Source of the DNA: an uncultured Granulosicoccaceae bacterium
Lineage (GTDB): Bacteria; Pseudomonadota; Gammaproteobacteria; Granulosicoccales; Granulosicoccaceae
NCBI GenBank assembly: GCA_937927895.1
Contig: CALGKA010000018.1
Span: 94,590-158,589, forward strand
Direction: 5' to 3'
Length of the DNA: 64,000 nt
Positions within the stretch are counted from its first letter, which is position 1, and each line of letters begins with the position of its first letter. The position numbers and the translations under genes were made by a program. This document shows, piece by piece, positions 1 to 8,567 of the stretch. A model generated the notes under the pieces. The model worked only from the letters and a program-made list of their open reading frames with translations. It was not told the origin of the DNA and made no database searches.

Positions 1-167
1 CACTTGAGAAAACCATTGCCCTAGCAGGCGGTTTTACAGGTAGAGCATCGAAAAAACGCATCAAGGTATCGCGTGAAGTCGATGGTCAGCAGCAGCAGGG
101 TAAAATCAGAATGCGAGATCCGGTTTATCCGGGAGATATAGTTTCCGTGCCAGAAGGCTTCTTCTAG
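1..167 (+). CDS. Polysaccharide export protein, Wza-like (C-terminal end only)
   Basis: Only the last 54 codons are present, read in the frame that begins at base 3; the rest lies left of the window. The visible peptide starts LEKTIALAGGFTGRASKK, contains RMRDPVYPGDIVSVPEGFF and ends at TAG. The pattern of a beta-grasp (SLBB) end followed by 'PGDIV.VPE' is typical of Wza/GumB/KpsD-type outer-membrane polysaccharide export proteins. Its position 14 bases before a Wzc-like co-polymerase gene supports this, since the two are usually co-transcribed and form one trans-envelope export complex. The class is fairly secure, but substrate and full length cannot be judged. Confidence 0.8.
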   Translation, partial: LEKTIALAGGFTGRASKKRIKVSREVDGQQQQGKIRMRDPVYPGDIVSVPEGFF

Positions 168-181
168 TTGAGCTTGTTTAC

Positions 182-2389
182 ATGAAATCACTCCATCCGA
201 TGGATAACAATTTGGCTGAATTTAATAAAGACGAATTCAGCTTTAATTTTGAAAGATATTGGCAAACCTTATTAGATAACAAATGGCGCATTGCGCTATT
301 TGTTTTTATGGTGCTACTCGCATCGTATTTCATTATTAATAGTCTGACGCCGCAGTACCGGGCGACTGCCACCCTACTGATCGAAAGAAAGGAATCACAG
401 GTAGTCCCAGTAGATGCGTTGTATGGATTAAATGCTGAAAGTGATGAGTATCTTGCGACTGAGTTCGAGGTGCTTAAATCCAGGCCGCTTGCCGAGAAAG
501 TCGTCAGAAAACTCGATCTTGCAACGGAAGAGGCCTTTGTTGGTGAGCAAGGATCTCTCTCTTCGCTGCAGAGCATGGGTGGTATAAAAGAAACCATTCT
601 TGGTTGGGTTGGCATGGGCAAATCTAATGAAGAAATGACCCGTGTTGCTGAAGTTGAAAGAGAAATTGCTCGACGTGAACTACTCAAAGACTACGTAGAA
701 AGACTAAGTATTTTTCCTTTGCGTAAAACGCAATTGGTAGAAGTCAGTTTTGAAGCACCTACGCCTATGTTGGCCCGTGATATCGCTAACGCACACGCTG
801 AGGCTTACATTGAATCAGATCTTGAAGCGCGTTTGGAGCGAACAAGAACTGCAGCTTCCTGGTTAGCCGGTCAGGTGCAAGGCTTACGAGCTGATTTGAA
901 TTCATCTAAGCAAGAGCTAGCCGATTACATCGAAGCACAGGGTATCGTCGATATTGGTGGTGAAGGTGTACAGGAAAGAATCTCGCAAGAACTTAAAGAT
1001 TTGCAGGTAGAACTTGTTGGTGTACAGGCCAAGTTAGCCGATGCAAAAATTACCCGTGATCAAGTTCGTAGTGCCGGTAGAAACAAAGAATCTCTGCCAG
1101 TGGTTCAGAGAGACCCCATCATTCAAAAGCTTAAGCTAGATGTAGTAGTCGCCAAGCAAGAAGTGGCTGCGGCGGGCAAAACGTATGGACCGCAGCACCC
1201 GAAAATGGTCGCTGCTAATTCCGATTTAAGTCGTGCACGTGCGGAGCTTTCAGCACAAATTAACAAGATACTTGAGACCGTTGAATTTCAATACAATGCA
1301 GCCCTTGCAGAAGAAGCCAGCACGCAGCAGCGTATAAGTCTTGCTGAAGAAAAGTTCTACGAAGGCAATCGTAAGGGTGATAAGTACTTTGAGCTAAAAG
1401 GCAAAGTAGAATCCAGCCAGCGTTTGTTTGATCTTTTCTTCCAACGTACGGAAGAGACTACAGAAACGATTGATCTTCAAAGTGCACACGCGCGTATTTT
1501 GTCCCAGGCAGAAGATCCGCTAGAGCCTTCTAAGCCGAAAAAGGCAATGCTATTTTTACTGGCAGGCCTGGGCAGTTTGATGCTTTCAATTCTTTATTAC
1601 ATCTTGCGTGAACTGTTTAATACAGGCATCCGTGACGGAGAAGATGTACACCAGCGCATCGGTTTGCCACTGCTTGGTTCGCTGCCAATCATTAAGAAAA
1701 ACTTTATTCGTCCTGTGGTGTTGAATTCCATGGAAGAAGGGGAGCGCTCGAAAGAGGGGGCTATCTTTAAAGAGGCTGTGAATACAGTTCGCACCGGCAT
1801 GATGTTAGATCGTGTTGATAGACCGCATAAAATAATCATGGTGACATCAACCATCGCGGGTGAAGGTAAATCAACCATCGCCGGTCACTTAGCTTACAGC
1901 TACTCAAATGTTGGTCGCACATTGCTTATTGATTGTGATTTGCGTACTCGCGGTGTCAGTAGCATGTTCGGTGTGAATAAATCAGACATGGGTCTGCGTG
2001 AAGTCTTATCGGCTGAAGCCTTACTAGAGCAATGTGTGATTGGGATTGATAACAACCTTGATCTGCTATGCGCTAACTTCACGCCGCTTAATCCACTTAA
2101 GCTAATTAGCTCTCCACGCTTTCAATCACATATTCAAGAAGCTGCTAAAAAGTATGCATATGTAATCCTTGATGCTCCACCGGTATTACCGGTGAGTGAT
2201 CCATTAGTGTTGTCAGGGTATGCAGATGCTGTGATCTATGCCATACGTGCTAGATCTACACCGTATCAACACATCAGTCGTTGCATGCAGTCATTGCAAA
2301 GAGTGGAAGCACCGGTTGTAGGTGTTGTATTAAATCAGCTTGAAATGGGTGGTACGTACTACTCTTACTACAGCTATGGCAATGCCTAA
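182..2389 (+). CDS. Polysaccharide co-polymerase / tyrosine autokinase (Wzc/ExoP/GumC family)
   Basis: An inner-membrane protein that sets chain length and drives export of a Wzy-made polysaccharide, cycling by tyrosine autophosphorylation. Residues about 20-110 form the Wzz domain with a first membrane helix near 36-53. Residues about 200-400 are the coiled-coil periplasmic part. A second helix lies near 456-478. The cytoplasmic BY-kinase carries Walker A GEGKST at 560-565, Walker A' LLIDCDLR with D584 and D586, and Walker B VILDAPP with D664. The C-terminus is a Tyr cluster (YYSYYSYG, about 724-733), the expected autophosphorylation site. The ATG at 182 gives 735 residues; an in-frame ATG at 200 is an alternative and neither has a strong ribosome binding site. 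It follows the Wza-like gene and precedes the polymerase, as in other Wzx/Wzy loci. Confidence 0.93.
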   Translation: MKSLHPMDNNLAEFNKDEFSFNFERYWQTLLDNKWRIALFVFMVLLASYFIINSLTPQYRATATLLIERKESQVVPVDALYGLNAESDEYLATEFEVLKSRPLAEKVVRKLDLATEEAFVGEQGSLSSLQSMGGIKETILGWVGMGKSNEEMTRVAEVEREIARRELLKDYVERLSIFPLRKTQLVEVSFEAPTPMLARDIANAHAEAYIESDLEARLERTRTAASWLAGQVQGLRADLNSSKQELADYIEAQGIVDIGGEGVQERISQELKDLQVELVGVQAKLADAKITRDQVRSAGRNKESLPVVQRDPIIQKLKLDVVVAKQEVAAAGKTYGPQHPKMVAANSDLSRARAELSAQINKILETVEFQYNAALAEEASTQQRISLAEEKFYEGNRKGDKYFELKGKVESSQRLFDLFFQRTEETTETIDLQSAHARILSQAEDPLEPSKPKKAMLFLLAGLGSLMLSILYYILRELFNTGIRDGEDVHQRIGLPLLGSLPIIKKNFIRPVVLNSMEEGERSKEGAIFKEAVNTVRTGMMLDRVDRPHKIIMVTSTIAGEGKSTIAGHLAYSYSNVGRTLLIDCDLRTRGVSSMFGVNKSDMGLREVLSAEALLEQCVIGIDNNLDLLCANFTPLNPLKLISSPRFQSHIQEAAKKYAYVILDAPPVLPVSDPLVLSGYADAVIYAIRARSTPYQHISRCMQSLQRVEAPVVGVVLNQLEMGGTYYSYYSYGNA

Positions 2390-2488
2390 AGCACTTCAAG
2401 TTGAGCAGGCAATGACTGTCTGCTCGACTGTGGCTGCTAATTCAGTGTCATTTGTTATGAACATCCCGCATCAGTTGGAGGCACGAGA

Positions 2489-3856
2489 ATGAACCATGTA
2501 CGTAGTCATGGTCCGTTGCGTGTTTCGTCTCGCAAGCTCAGTCTTGTGTTGCAGGGTTTACCGCTGTTCCTAATGCTTGCTTGGGTAACCAAAGCATTTA
2601 CCCCTGATCTGCGCGCAAAGTCTGCGTTGATGGCGCGTGATTTAGAACTGCGTTTAGAGATTGTTAGTGGCAGTGCGGCGCTGTGGAAGCAACTGCTGTT
2701 GCCGATGTTTACCTGCGCTTGTCTGTTGTGGATTATTCGATCACGAAAAGTCTTTAGCACCTACATAAGCGTGCTGGTGCCATTGTTGATCTTTGGTGCT
2801 TTTTTATTGTTTTCAGTGTTGTGGTCAGATTCCCCTGATGACACCCTGCGTAGAGCCATTCGGCAAGTTCTGCTTTTCACCTCGGTTGCGGGTGCTGTGG
2901 TGATTAGTCGCCACCAAAATAAATTTGTCAGTCACTTACAGTTTTTCTCGGTATGCCTGTTGGTGTTTGAGATGTTGTTTCTATTGGTGCCGCATATTTC
3001 CTTTGATGTTTATGGCAATTTTACGGGTCTGCATCCGGCTAAAAACGAGTTTGGTGGTATCGCTGGTGCTTTCTTTTTGATCGCCGTATGTATTTACCGC
3101 TATTACGCCGAAACAATAATGGAAAAGAGAATGTCAATCTTTTGCATTTTTGGCTGGGGATTTTTGTTGGTGATCAGTGCCTCTAAAACACCAATTGGTT
3201 TTGTATTGCTACTGGCGCCTATCGCACTATTTTCAGTTCATGCACTGCGATTTTTTTCAATTATGGTGATTTGTATTTGGCTCTTTATTTTGGTGTTCTT
3301 TCCCATGTTGCTGGTGGGACTTGGTGAATCACCTATAGAGTTTTACCGCAGTATCTTGCCTGAAGAAGCACTTACCGGTAGAACCGGAATTTGGTTTCAT
3401 CTGCTTACTGATATTAAAAAGAATTGGATGTTTGGCACCGCCTACGGTGCGTATTGGGGTGTTGGAGCAGTCCCTGAAGCGCTTGATATAAAATGGTCTT
3501 ACTATCAGCTGTTGCATACGGCTCATAGTGGTTATGTAGACCTGGTATTAGAGATGGGTGTATTGGCTACCGTTTTCTGGTTGCTCGGCTTATGGGTTTT
3601 CTTAACAACCACCAGGAACTCTGCTGATCCTTTGTCGTCAGTTGTGATCGCTTACGCGATGCTGCACAACTGCTTAGAAACTTCGTTTGCACACGGGCTG
3701 CATTTCGTTTGGGTTCTGATGCTGATGGGAATCATGAATATTCTGTACTCCCATGCTCACAGGCCTAATTTTAAAGCAAGATTTGGCGCGAATCATGTAC
3801 CGAATGCTGATGGACCTAGAGCACTGCCGCCGAACGCATTTGTCAGACATAAATAG
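2489..3856 (+). CDS. Wzy-like polysaccharide polymerase / O-antigen ligase family membrane protein
   Basis: A polytopic membrane protein of 455 residues with roughly ten to twelve hydrophobic segments and a larger periplasmic loop near residues 270-345. This loop holds RTGIWFHLLTDIKKNWMFG followed by a GxxAYWG-like stretch and HTAHSGYVDLVLEMG. This Arg/His-bearing loop is the Wzy_C signature of O-antigen ligases and Wzy polymerases. The start is well supported: GGAGG at 2477-2481 lies 7 bases before ATG 2489. Sitting between the co-polymerase and the glycosyltransferases, it most likely polymerises the lipid-linked repeat unit in the periplasm. A ligase role cannot be excluded because the two share the fold. 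Confidence 0.85.
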   Translation: MNHVRSHGPLRVSSRKLSLVLQGLPLFLMLAWVTKAFTPDLRAKSALMARDLELRLEIVSGSAALWKQLLLPMFTCACLLWIIRSRKVFSTYISVLVPLLIFGAFLLFSVLWSDSPDDTLRRAIRQVLLFTSVAGAVVISRHQNKFVSHLQFFSVCLLVFEMLFLLVPHISFDVYGNFTGLHPAKNEFGGIAGAFFLIAVCIYRYYAETIMEKRMSIFCIFGWGFLLVISASKTPIGFVLLLAPIALFSVHALRFFSIMVICIWLFILVFFPMLLVGLGESPIEFYRSILPEEALTGRTGIWFHLLTDIKKNWMFGTAYGAYWGVGAVPEALDIKWSYYQLLHTAHSGYVDLVLEMGVLATVFWLLGLWVFLTTTRNSADPLSSVVIAYAMLHNCLETSFAHGLHFVWVLMLMGIMNILYSHAHRPNFKARFGANHVPNADGPRALPPNAFVRHK

Positions 3857-3916
3857 CGTAGGGTTGTAGTTATTCAGTGAGCTGTGTGTTTGCGCCGGTC
3901 GCTATCGAGTTGAAGT

Positions 3917-4396
3917 ATGAAACGCAATCCAATCATTTTAGTGATTGCCTCGTCGGGAGGCCATCTTACTCAAGCAATGTGTGCTACCAGCACAGTGGAG
4001 CTTGATCTGGTACTAGTGACTAATAAAAACATGCTTGAAGGCAGTCGATTCAAGCGTATCCATACCATTCGAGACACGCAAAGCAATGCGTTGATTCACG
4101 CGATGAATGTATTCACGGCTGCGCGAATTCTCAGGAAAGAGAAACCGCAAGCGTTGTTCAGTACCGGTGGACCTATCTGTTTGCCGTTTGCGTTATTGGC
4201 CAAATTGACGGGAACCCGATTTGTCTTTCTAGACACAATGTCGCGAGTGACGGAGTTATCTAACTCTGGCAAATTGATCAATAAATTCGGCCTGGCCGAT
4301 TCATTTCTCTGCCAATGGCAAGAGACAGCCAACAAGTACAGTGGAGCTGAATACCATGGTCAAGCCTTTGATCTTGGTGACAATGGGTACCAATGA
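3917..4396 (+). CDS. Alg14/PssD-like glycosyltransferase membrane subunit
   Basis: A protein of 159 residues beginning MKRNPIILVIASSGGHL. The early SSGGHLTQAM motif, the short Rossmann-like half and the central ARILRKEKPQALFSTGGPI stretch are characteristic of Alg14 and its bacterial counterparts (PssD, CpsF, EpsE). These are the acceptor-binding, membrane-recruiting half of a split GT-B glycosyltransferase. The catalytic, nucleotide-sugar-binding half is the next gene, whose start lies inside the end of this one (41-base overlap). The product probably adds the second sugar to a lipid-linked intermediate at the inner membrane; donor and acceptor cannot be told from sequence. Confidence 0.85.
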   Translation: MKRNPIILVIASSGGHLTQAMCATSTVELDLVLVTNKNMLEGSRFKRIHTIRDTQSNALIHAMNVFTAARILRKEKPQALFSTGGPICLPFALLAKLTGTRFVFLDTMSRVTELSNSGKLINKFGLADSFLCQWQETANKYSGAEYHGQAFDLGDNGYQ

Positions 4397-4856
4397 TTAC
4401 CCCTTCACCCGACTATACGAATACATCAAAAACGATCCACTATATTACGATTCACGCTGTGAATGGTTTGTACAAACGGGGTCATGCCAAGTTGATCAAG
4501 CGCCAGCTTCCGGGGTGGTAGAGACTCTCATACCACGGGCAGATATGGAAGATTTAGTTAAGCGTAGCGCGCTTGTGATAAGCCACTGCGGTATCGGTAG
4601 CTTAAATCTAATGCTTCAATATCGTAAGCGTGTAATTTTTGTACCACGAGTAGCTAAACACAAAGAGTTTTCAGATGATCATCAACTGCAAATAGCGGCT
4701 GAGCTCAAAAGCCCCAGAATGAAGGTGGTTTTTCCCGATGATGTTTTCCCGGTACTCAACTATGAGCAAATAATTTCAGACAATGTGTTGTCTGAAGCTC
4801 ACGATATCACTAACTATGATCTCGCCCGAATTGTTAACTTAAAGCTAACTGGATAA
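4356..4856 (+). CDS. Alg13/PssE-like glycosyltransferase catalytic subunit
   Basis: A protein of 166 residues, MVKPLILVTMGTNDYPF..., matching the C-terminal half of GT family 28 (Alg13, PssE, CpsG, EpsF). VTMGTNDYPF is the N-terminal loop, and the ISHCGIGSLNLMLQYRKRVIFVPR stretch (about residues 82-105 in this numbering) is the nucleotide-sugar-binding core with the conserved SHCGIGS. I chose ATG 4356 over GTG 4341 because GTGGAG at 4341-4346 makes a plausible ribosome binding site and because family members begin close to the VTMGT strand. The overlap with the Alg14-like gene suggests translational coupling of two subunits that must meet in a 1:1 complex. Confidence 0.87.
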   Translation: MVKPLILVTMGTNDYPFTRLYEYIKNDPLYYDSRCEWFVQTGSCQVDQAPASGVVETLIPRADMEDLVKRSALVISHCGIGSLNLMLQYRKRVIFVPRVAKHKEFSDDHQLQIAAELKSPRMKVVFPDDVFPVLNYEQIISDNVLSEAHDITNYDLARIVNLKLTG

Positions 4857-4860
4857 AGCA

Positions 4861-5769
4861 ATGCTTGTCAGTATTTGCATGTGTACCTATAAAAGAGACA
4901 CATTAATAAAAACGCTCCAGAGTATTGTTACTCAGAAACTACCTGAGGGTTACTCCTTGGAAGTGGTGGTGGTTGATAATGATGTTGAAGAGTCAGGGCG
5001 TGGTGTCTGTGAAAACTTTAAGTCTGCCACTGTTCCAATAAGATACTTTACTAACAGCATAAGAAATTTATCTGAGGTGCGTAACAGCACTATGGAAAAC
5101 GCCAAAGGTGATCTGCTGGCATTTATTGATGACGATGAATGGGCTGGAGACGATCAATGGCTTGGTCGTTTAATAGAGACGCTTGATCAGCATCAGGCAG
5201 ATGTTGTATTCGGTAGGGTTATTGTGCACTACCCGGAATCTGCACCTGGCTGGATAGTAGCAGGTGATCTATTCGGCAAAGATTCTCATCCGCATGGCTC
5301 TCGCCAAAAAAAAGGTGCAACATCAAATGCTCTGTTGAAAGCCCATTGGTTTAAAGAGAAAGGCTTTAAGTTTGATCCTTTTTTCGGTAAATCGGGCGGT
5401 GAAGATACAGACCTTTTTCATCGTATTTACAAGGCTGGCGGCAAGCTCATCTATGATGCTCACGCAGTTGTGGAAGAGACTGTAGAAGAAGATCGTTTGA
5501 ACCTTGAGTACATCAAGAAACAGAACAAGCGTATAGGCCAAACGCACTACAGCTATTTATGGTCAAAGCAAAGCGGCTTCGCGTATTTAAAGACCGGGCT
5601 GTTTGTGCTGGCACAAATAGCGGGCTACGGTGTTTTAACATTGCTAAGTCTACCGCTCGGCAAGAAAAAGTATTTACGATGGTATGTTTTGTTTATACGC
5701 AATATTGAAAAGATCAAAACAGCAATGCTTGGTAACAAAAATACCGTAGAGCTATACGGTAATAAGTAG
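4861..5769 (+). CDS. Family 2 glycosyltransferase
   Basis: A protein of 302 residues beginning MLVSICMCTYKRDTLIKTL, the usual GT-A start of GT2 enzymes. The nucleotide-sugar metal site is AFIDDDEWAGDD (about residues 87-98). A later GKSGGEDTDLFHRIY holds the ED motif expected for the catalytic base. The C-terminal 60 residues contain a hydrophobic helix (about 245-265) that may anchor it to the inner membrane. It starts 5 bases after the Alg13-like gene and is the last gene of the rightward polysaccharide run. It should add one sugar of the repeat unit; which sugar is unknown. Confidence 0.85.
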   Translation: MLVSICMCTYKRDTLIKTLQSIVTQKLPEGYSLEVVVVDNDVEESGRGVCENFKSATVPIRYFTNSIRNLSEVRNSTMENAKGDLLAFIDDDEWAGDDQWLGRLIETLDQHQADVVFGRVIVHYPESAPGWIVAGDLFGKDSHPHGSRQKKGATSNALLKAHWFKEKGFKFDPFFGKSGGEDTDLFHRIYKAGGKLIYDAHAVVEETVEEDRLNLEYIKKQNKRIGQTHYSYLWSKQSGFAYLKTGLFVLAQIAGYGVLTLLSLPLGKKKYLRWYVLFIRNIEKIKTAMLGNKNTVELYGNK

Positions 5770-5815
5770 TCGCGCGTTTAGTAAAGCTATTAAAGCTATC
5801 CAAAAGACAGCTTGT

Positions 5816-7015
5816 TTATTTGATTGCCGCCTCATATACGTCAGATAACTTCGCGCTTAGTGCTTGCCAATCGTATTTGGCTTCTACCAATGTACGGCCA
5901 CCCGTTTCAAGCGCCCGTCGTTGGTCGTTATCTTTCATTACCGCTACAACTGCATTGCTGAAATCTTCTGGGGTGTCACGCAACAAAATATCTTTACCGT
6001 CGGTGTGATCTATGCCTTCTGCCCCGATTGATGTTGATACGATTGCCTTAGACATTGACATGCCTTCAAGGATTTTTAAGCGCGTGCCACCGCCGACTCT
6101 AAGTGGCACTACCACTACAGCTGCTTTGTTGTAGTAATCTCGCATATCATCCACCATTCCCGTGACAGTAATCGACGGATCATTCTCTGCCAGTTTTTGA
6201 ATTTCAGGCGGAGGTGCTTTTCCAGCAATGCAAAAAGTCGCGTTTGGATTTTTAGTTTTAATTAGCGGCCAGATCTCTTTATAGAACCAAAGCACGCCTT
6301 CAGTGTTGGGGTAGTAGCTTATGGTGCCAGTGAATAGCACCATGTTGGGGTCAATATCGGAATTGTTTGTTTGAAAAAATTCACTGTCGACGCCGTTGGG
6401 AATAACATGGCATTGCATGTTTGGTGAACGCTCTTGGAGAATGTCAGCGTCTCTTTGTGAGGTGGTTAGGCAGCCTGTGAACTTGTTGCAGTTTTCAATC
6501 TCTTGTGTGTAGTATTTCTTCCATTCTGAGTAGGCAAGTAATTTTCGTAACGGATTTTTCTCTGTTTGAAAAGTACGATGCATGATTTCATATTCAACAT
6601 TGTGTTGATCAACAAAACTTGGAATATCAGTGTTAAGAGAGTAGTACCCCATCTGGGAGAACTCGACCATTAGAAGGTCATAGTCCCCCTCAGCAAGGTG
6701 TTTATCAATTGCCTGCTGCATTGCCTTGGAGTGATACTGCTTATACTGGTATGGCTTTGAGGAAACCAGAGATAAAAGTTGGTAAAATCTTTTAAGCTCT
6801 TTCTTTTGGTTATTAGCAACCGCTACCGTCTCGATTCGAGCGCCACGTTGCTCTATTACGTCAATACCCTGGGCTTGGGCGTCGTTATCAGGCTCCATGC
6901 AAAGTGCAGTCACTTGATGTTTAGCTGCAAGGTTGACCAATAAATGGTGGACTCTAATGAGTCCTCCATTGTTTAACGGGTATGGTAGATATGGTGTTAA
7001 AAATAATATCTTCAT
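5816..7015 (-). CDS. Family 4 glycosyltransferase (GT-B fold, 'stp1'-like)
   Basis: A protein of 399 residues beginning MKILFLTPYLPYPLNNGG, with the Gly-rich N-terminal donor loop of GT-B enzymes. A C-terminal half includes LFTGTISYYPN, VTGMVDDM and VPLRVGGGTRLKILEGMSM followed by SIGAEGI. The last block is the E-x7-E sugar-nucleotide site region in a form common to sugar transferases linked to exosortase/PEP-CTERM type polysaccharide loci. No exosortase is visible here. It lies 17 bases downstream of the flippase gene and forms a leftward unit with it. The reading frame is convergent with the GT2 gene. Activity as a glycosyltransferase is secure, specificity is not. Confidence 0.87.
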   Translation of the reverse strand: MKILFLTPYLPYPLNNGGLIRVHHLLVNLAAKHQVTALCMEPDNDAQAQGIDVIEQRGARIETVAVANNQKKELKRFYQLLSLVSSKPYQYKQYHSKAMQQAIDKHLAEGDYDLLMVEFSQMGYYSLNTDIPSFVDQHNVEYEIMHRTFQTEKNPLRKLLAYSEWKKYYTQEIENCNKFTGCLTTSQRDADILQERSPNMQCHVIPNGVDSEFFQTNNSDIDPNMVLFTGTISYYPNTEGVLWFYKEIWPLIKTKNPNATFCIAGKAPPPEIQKLAENDPSITVTGMVDDMRDYYNKAAVVVVPLRVGGGTRLKILEGMSMSKAIVSTSIGAEGIDHTDGKDILLRDTPEDFSNAVVAVMKDNDQRRALETGGRTLVEAKYDWQALSAKLSDVYEAAIK

Positions 7016-7032
7016 TGAATTATAGTTAGCCG

Positions 7033-8436
7033 TTAGGCTTTTGTGGTTTGAGTGCCAGAGAATTTGTTTTGTACAGCAACAATAGCTTTGCCAGAAAATT
7101 CAAAAAGATCATTTCGAAGGATTGGTAAAGCTGACAAACAAGCCACAAAAAAGAGTGGAAAAACAAACAAGCTAATAAAGAAATGATCTTCTAAGAAATA
7201 GGTGAGTGCTATGGCTATTGCTGTAATGCTGCATAGCGTTATTACTGGCTCAACATTTATATGAAATCCTGCTTTTTTAAGCCAATAGTGATAAAGAAAA
7301 TTCATTAACAATTGCGTTAGTAATAAGGTGGCAATTGCGCCTTGATAGCCGTACATTTTAAACATAATAAAACACAGGCTCACGTTTACAACGCTTGAGA
7401 CTGTGCTGACCCTTACCGGTAGAAACTTTAGACCGGCAGCCACGCCAAAATACCCCATAAGAGTTTGGGTTGAACGAAATAACAGCACGCCAAAAAACAA
7501 AACGGCAGCATTGGCCACTGAAATGTACTTTGAGCTAAAAAATAGTTTAATCACAGGTTCGCGTAGAATCGCGAAACCAACAATCGCGCACGTGATTACA
7601 AACGTTACCCACATCATTGAGCGCATTGCCATATTGAGAGCGAGTTGCTGTTGGTTGTTAGCGAAATGATTGGTTTGTGAGGGGTAATATACGTTTGCAA
7701 ATGCTTCAAATATGCGAGTGCCGGCATCAGATAATCGCTCAGCCATGCCAAAGTAGGCCATGGTTAACGGGCCACCAAATCCCGCAACGATGTACTGTGA
7801 GACTTTTTCATTACCAAGGTTGAGAATCGCGTTTAGATAAAGCGGGTAGCCGAATTTTATAAGCTGTACACCGCCAACAAATTTGGCTTTGAGAGCTGCG
7901 ACTAACTTGCTTTTTAACTTAATCGCGGCGTAAATAATAGAGGCGGCAAATGCAATTGCTTCGCACACGAGTACCATGCCAACCGTCACGTCTTGAAATA
8001 CAAACAAAGCAAAGACGCAAAATACTTTTATGACGGCCGCAAGTACTTGCACAATAGCGTAAATGGTAAACAGTTGTTCTGCTTGCAGTAGTCTGAGCAT
8101 TAACTCTCTAAAACTGTGCATCCAATACATCAGTAGAGTCAGGGCTGTGACATGAGCAATGTCATTGATGAAAGAGACTTTACCTGAACGCTCTACCAGC
8201 AAGTATATAAGCGTGAAAAAAATACATGAGGCTGTTCTAATGGCAAATGAACTGCGTAGTAAGCTGCTTTTTTCCTGTTCATTTGCTTCTGGGTATTGTT
8301 TTACAAATGCGAGGTCAACACCCATGTCACTGACGATCTTAAGCAGAAACACCACCATTAAGGCGATGATATACAGACCCATAGTTTCTTCTTCTAGTTT
8401 CCGCGCTAGAAACATAAGAGTGAAAAAGTGGCACAC
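7033..8436 (-). CDS. Wzx-type polysaccharide flippase (MATE/MVF superfamily)
   Basis: A very hydrophobic protein of at least 467 residues with about fourteen membrane helices and the family motif ETMGLYIIALMVVFLLK near the N-terminus. It moves the undecaprenyl-linked repeat unit across the inner membrane. The start is unclear. The first usual start codon is GTG 8436, which lies inside helix 1 and has no clear ribosome binding site. The open frame continues upstream to 8505 and encodes ITTILKALGATVSGSLVTLV, which looks like the normal family N-terminus, yet contains no ATG, GTG or TTG. A non-standard start (ATC near 8484 or 8493) or a sequence error near there is possible. Its neighbours are two GT4 genes in the same direction. 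Confidence 0.85.
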   Translation of the reverse strand: MCHFFTLMFLARKLEEETMGLYIIALMVVFLLKIVSDMGVDLAFVKQYPEANEQEKSSLLRSSFAIRTASCIFFTLIYLLVERSGKVSFINDIAHVTALTLLMYWMHSFRELMLRLLQAEQLFTIYAIVQVLAAVIKVFCVFALFVFQDVTVGMVLVCEAIAFAASIIYAAIKLKSKLVAALKAKFVGGVQLIKFGYPLYLNAILNLGNEKVSQYIVAGFGGPLTMAYFGMAERLSDAGTRIFEAFANVYYPSQTNHFANNQQQLALNMAMRSMMWVTFVITCAIVGFAILREPVIKLFFSSKYISVANAAVLFFGVLLFRSTQTLMGYFGVAAGLKFLPVRVSTVSSVVNVSLCFIMFKMYGYQGAIATLLLTQLLMNFLYHYWLKKAGFHINVEPVITLCSITAIAIALTYFLEDHFFISLFVFPLFFVACLSALPILRNDLFEFSGKAIVAVQNKFSGTQTTKA

Positions 8437-8567
8437 CAGTGTAACCAGTGAACCAGAAACGGTTGCGCCGAGTGCCTTAAGGATGGTCGTGATCTCGCTA
8501 GTGTGTTAAATCGGGTGGGGGTTAAGTTTACTAATCTGTGCTAAGTCTTGCAGACTTAAATTGTGTA

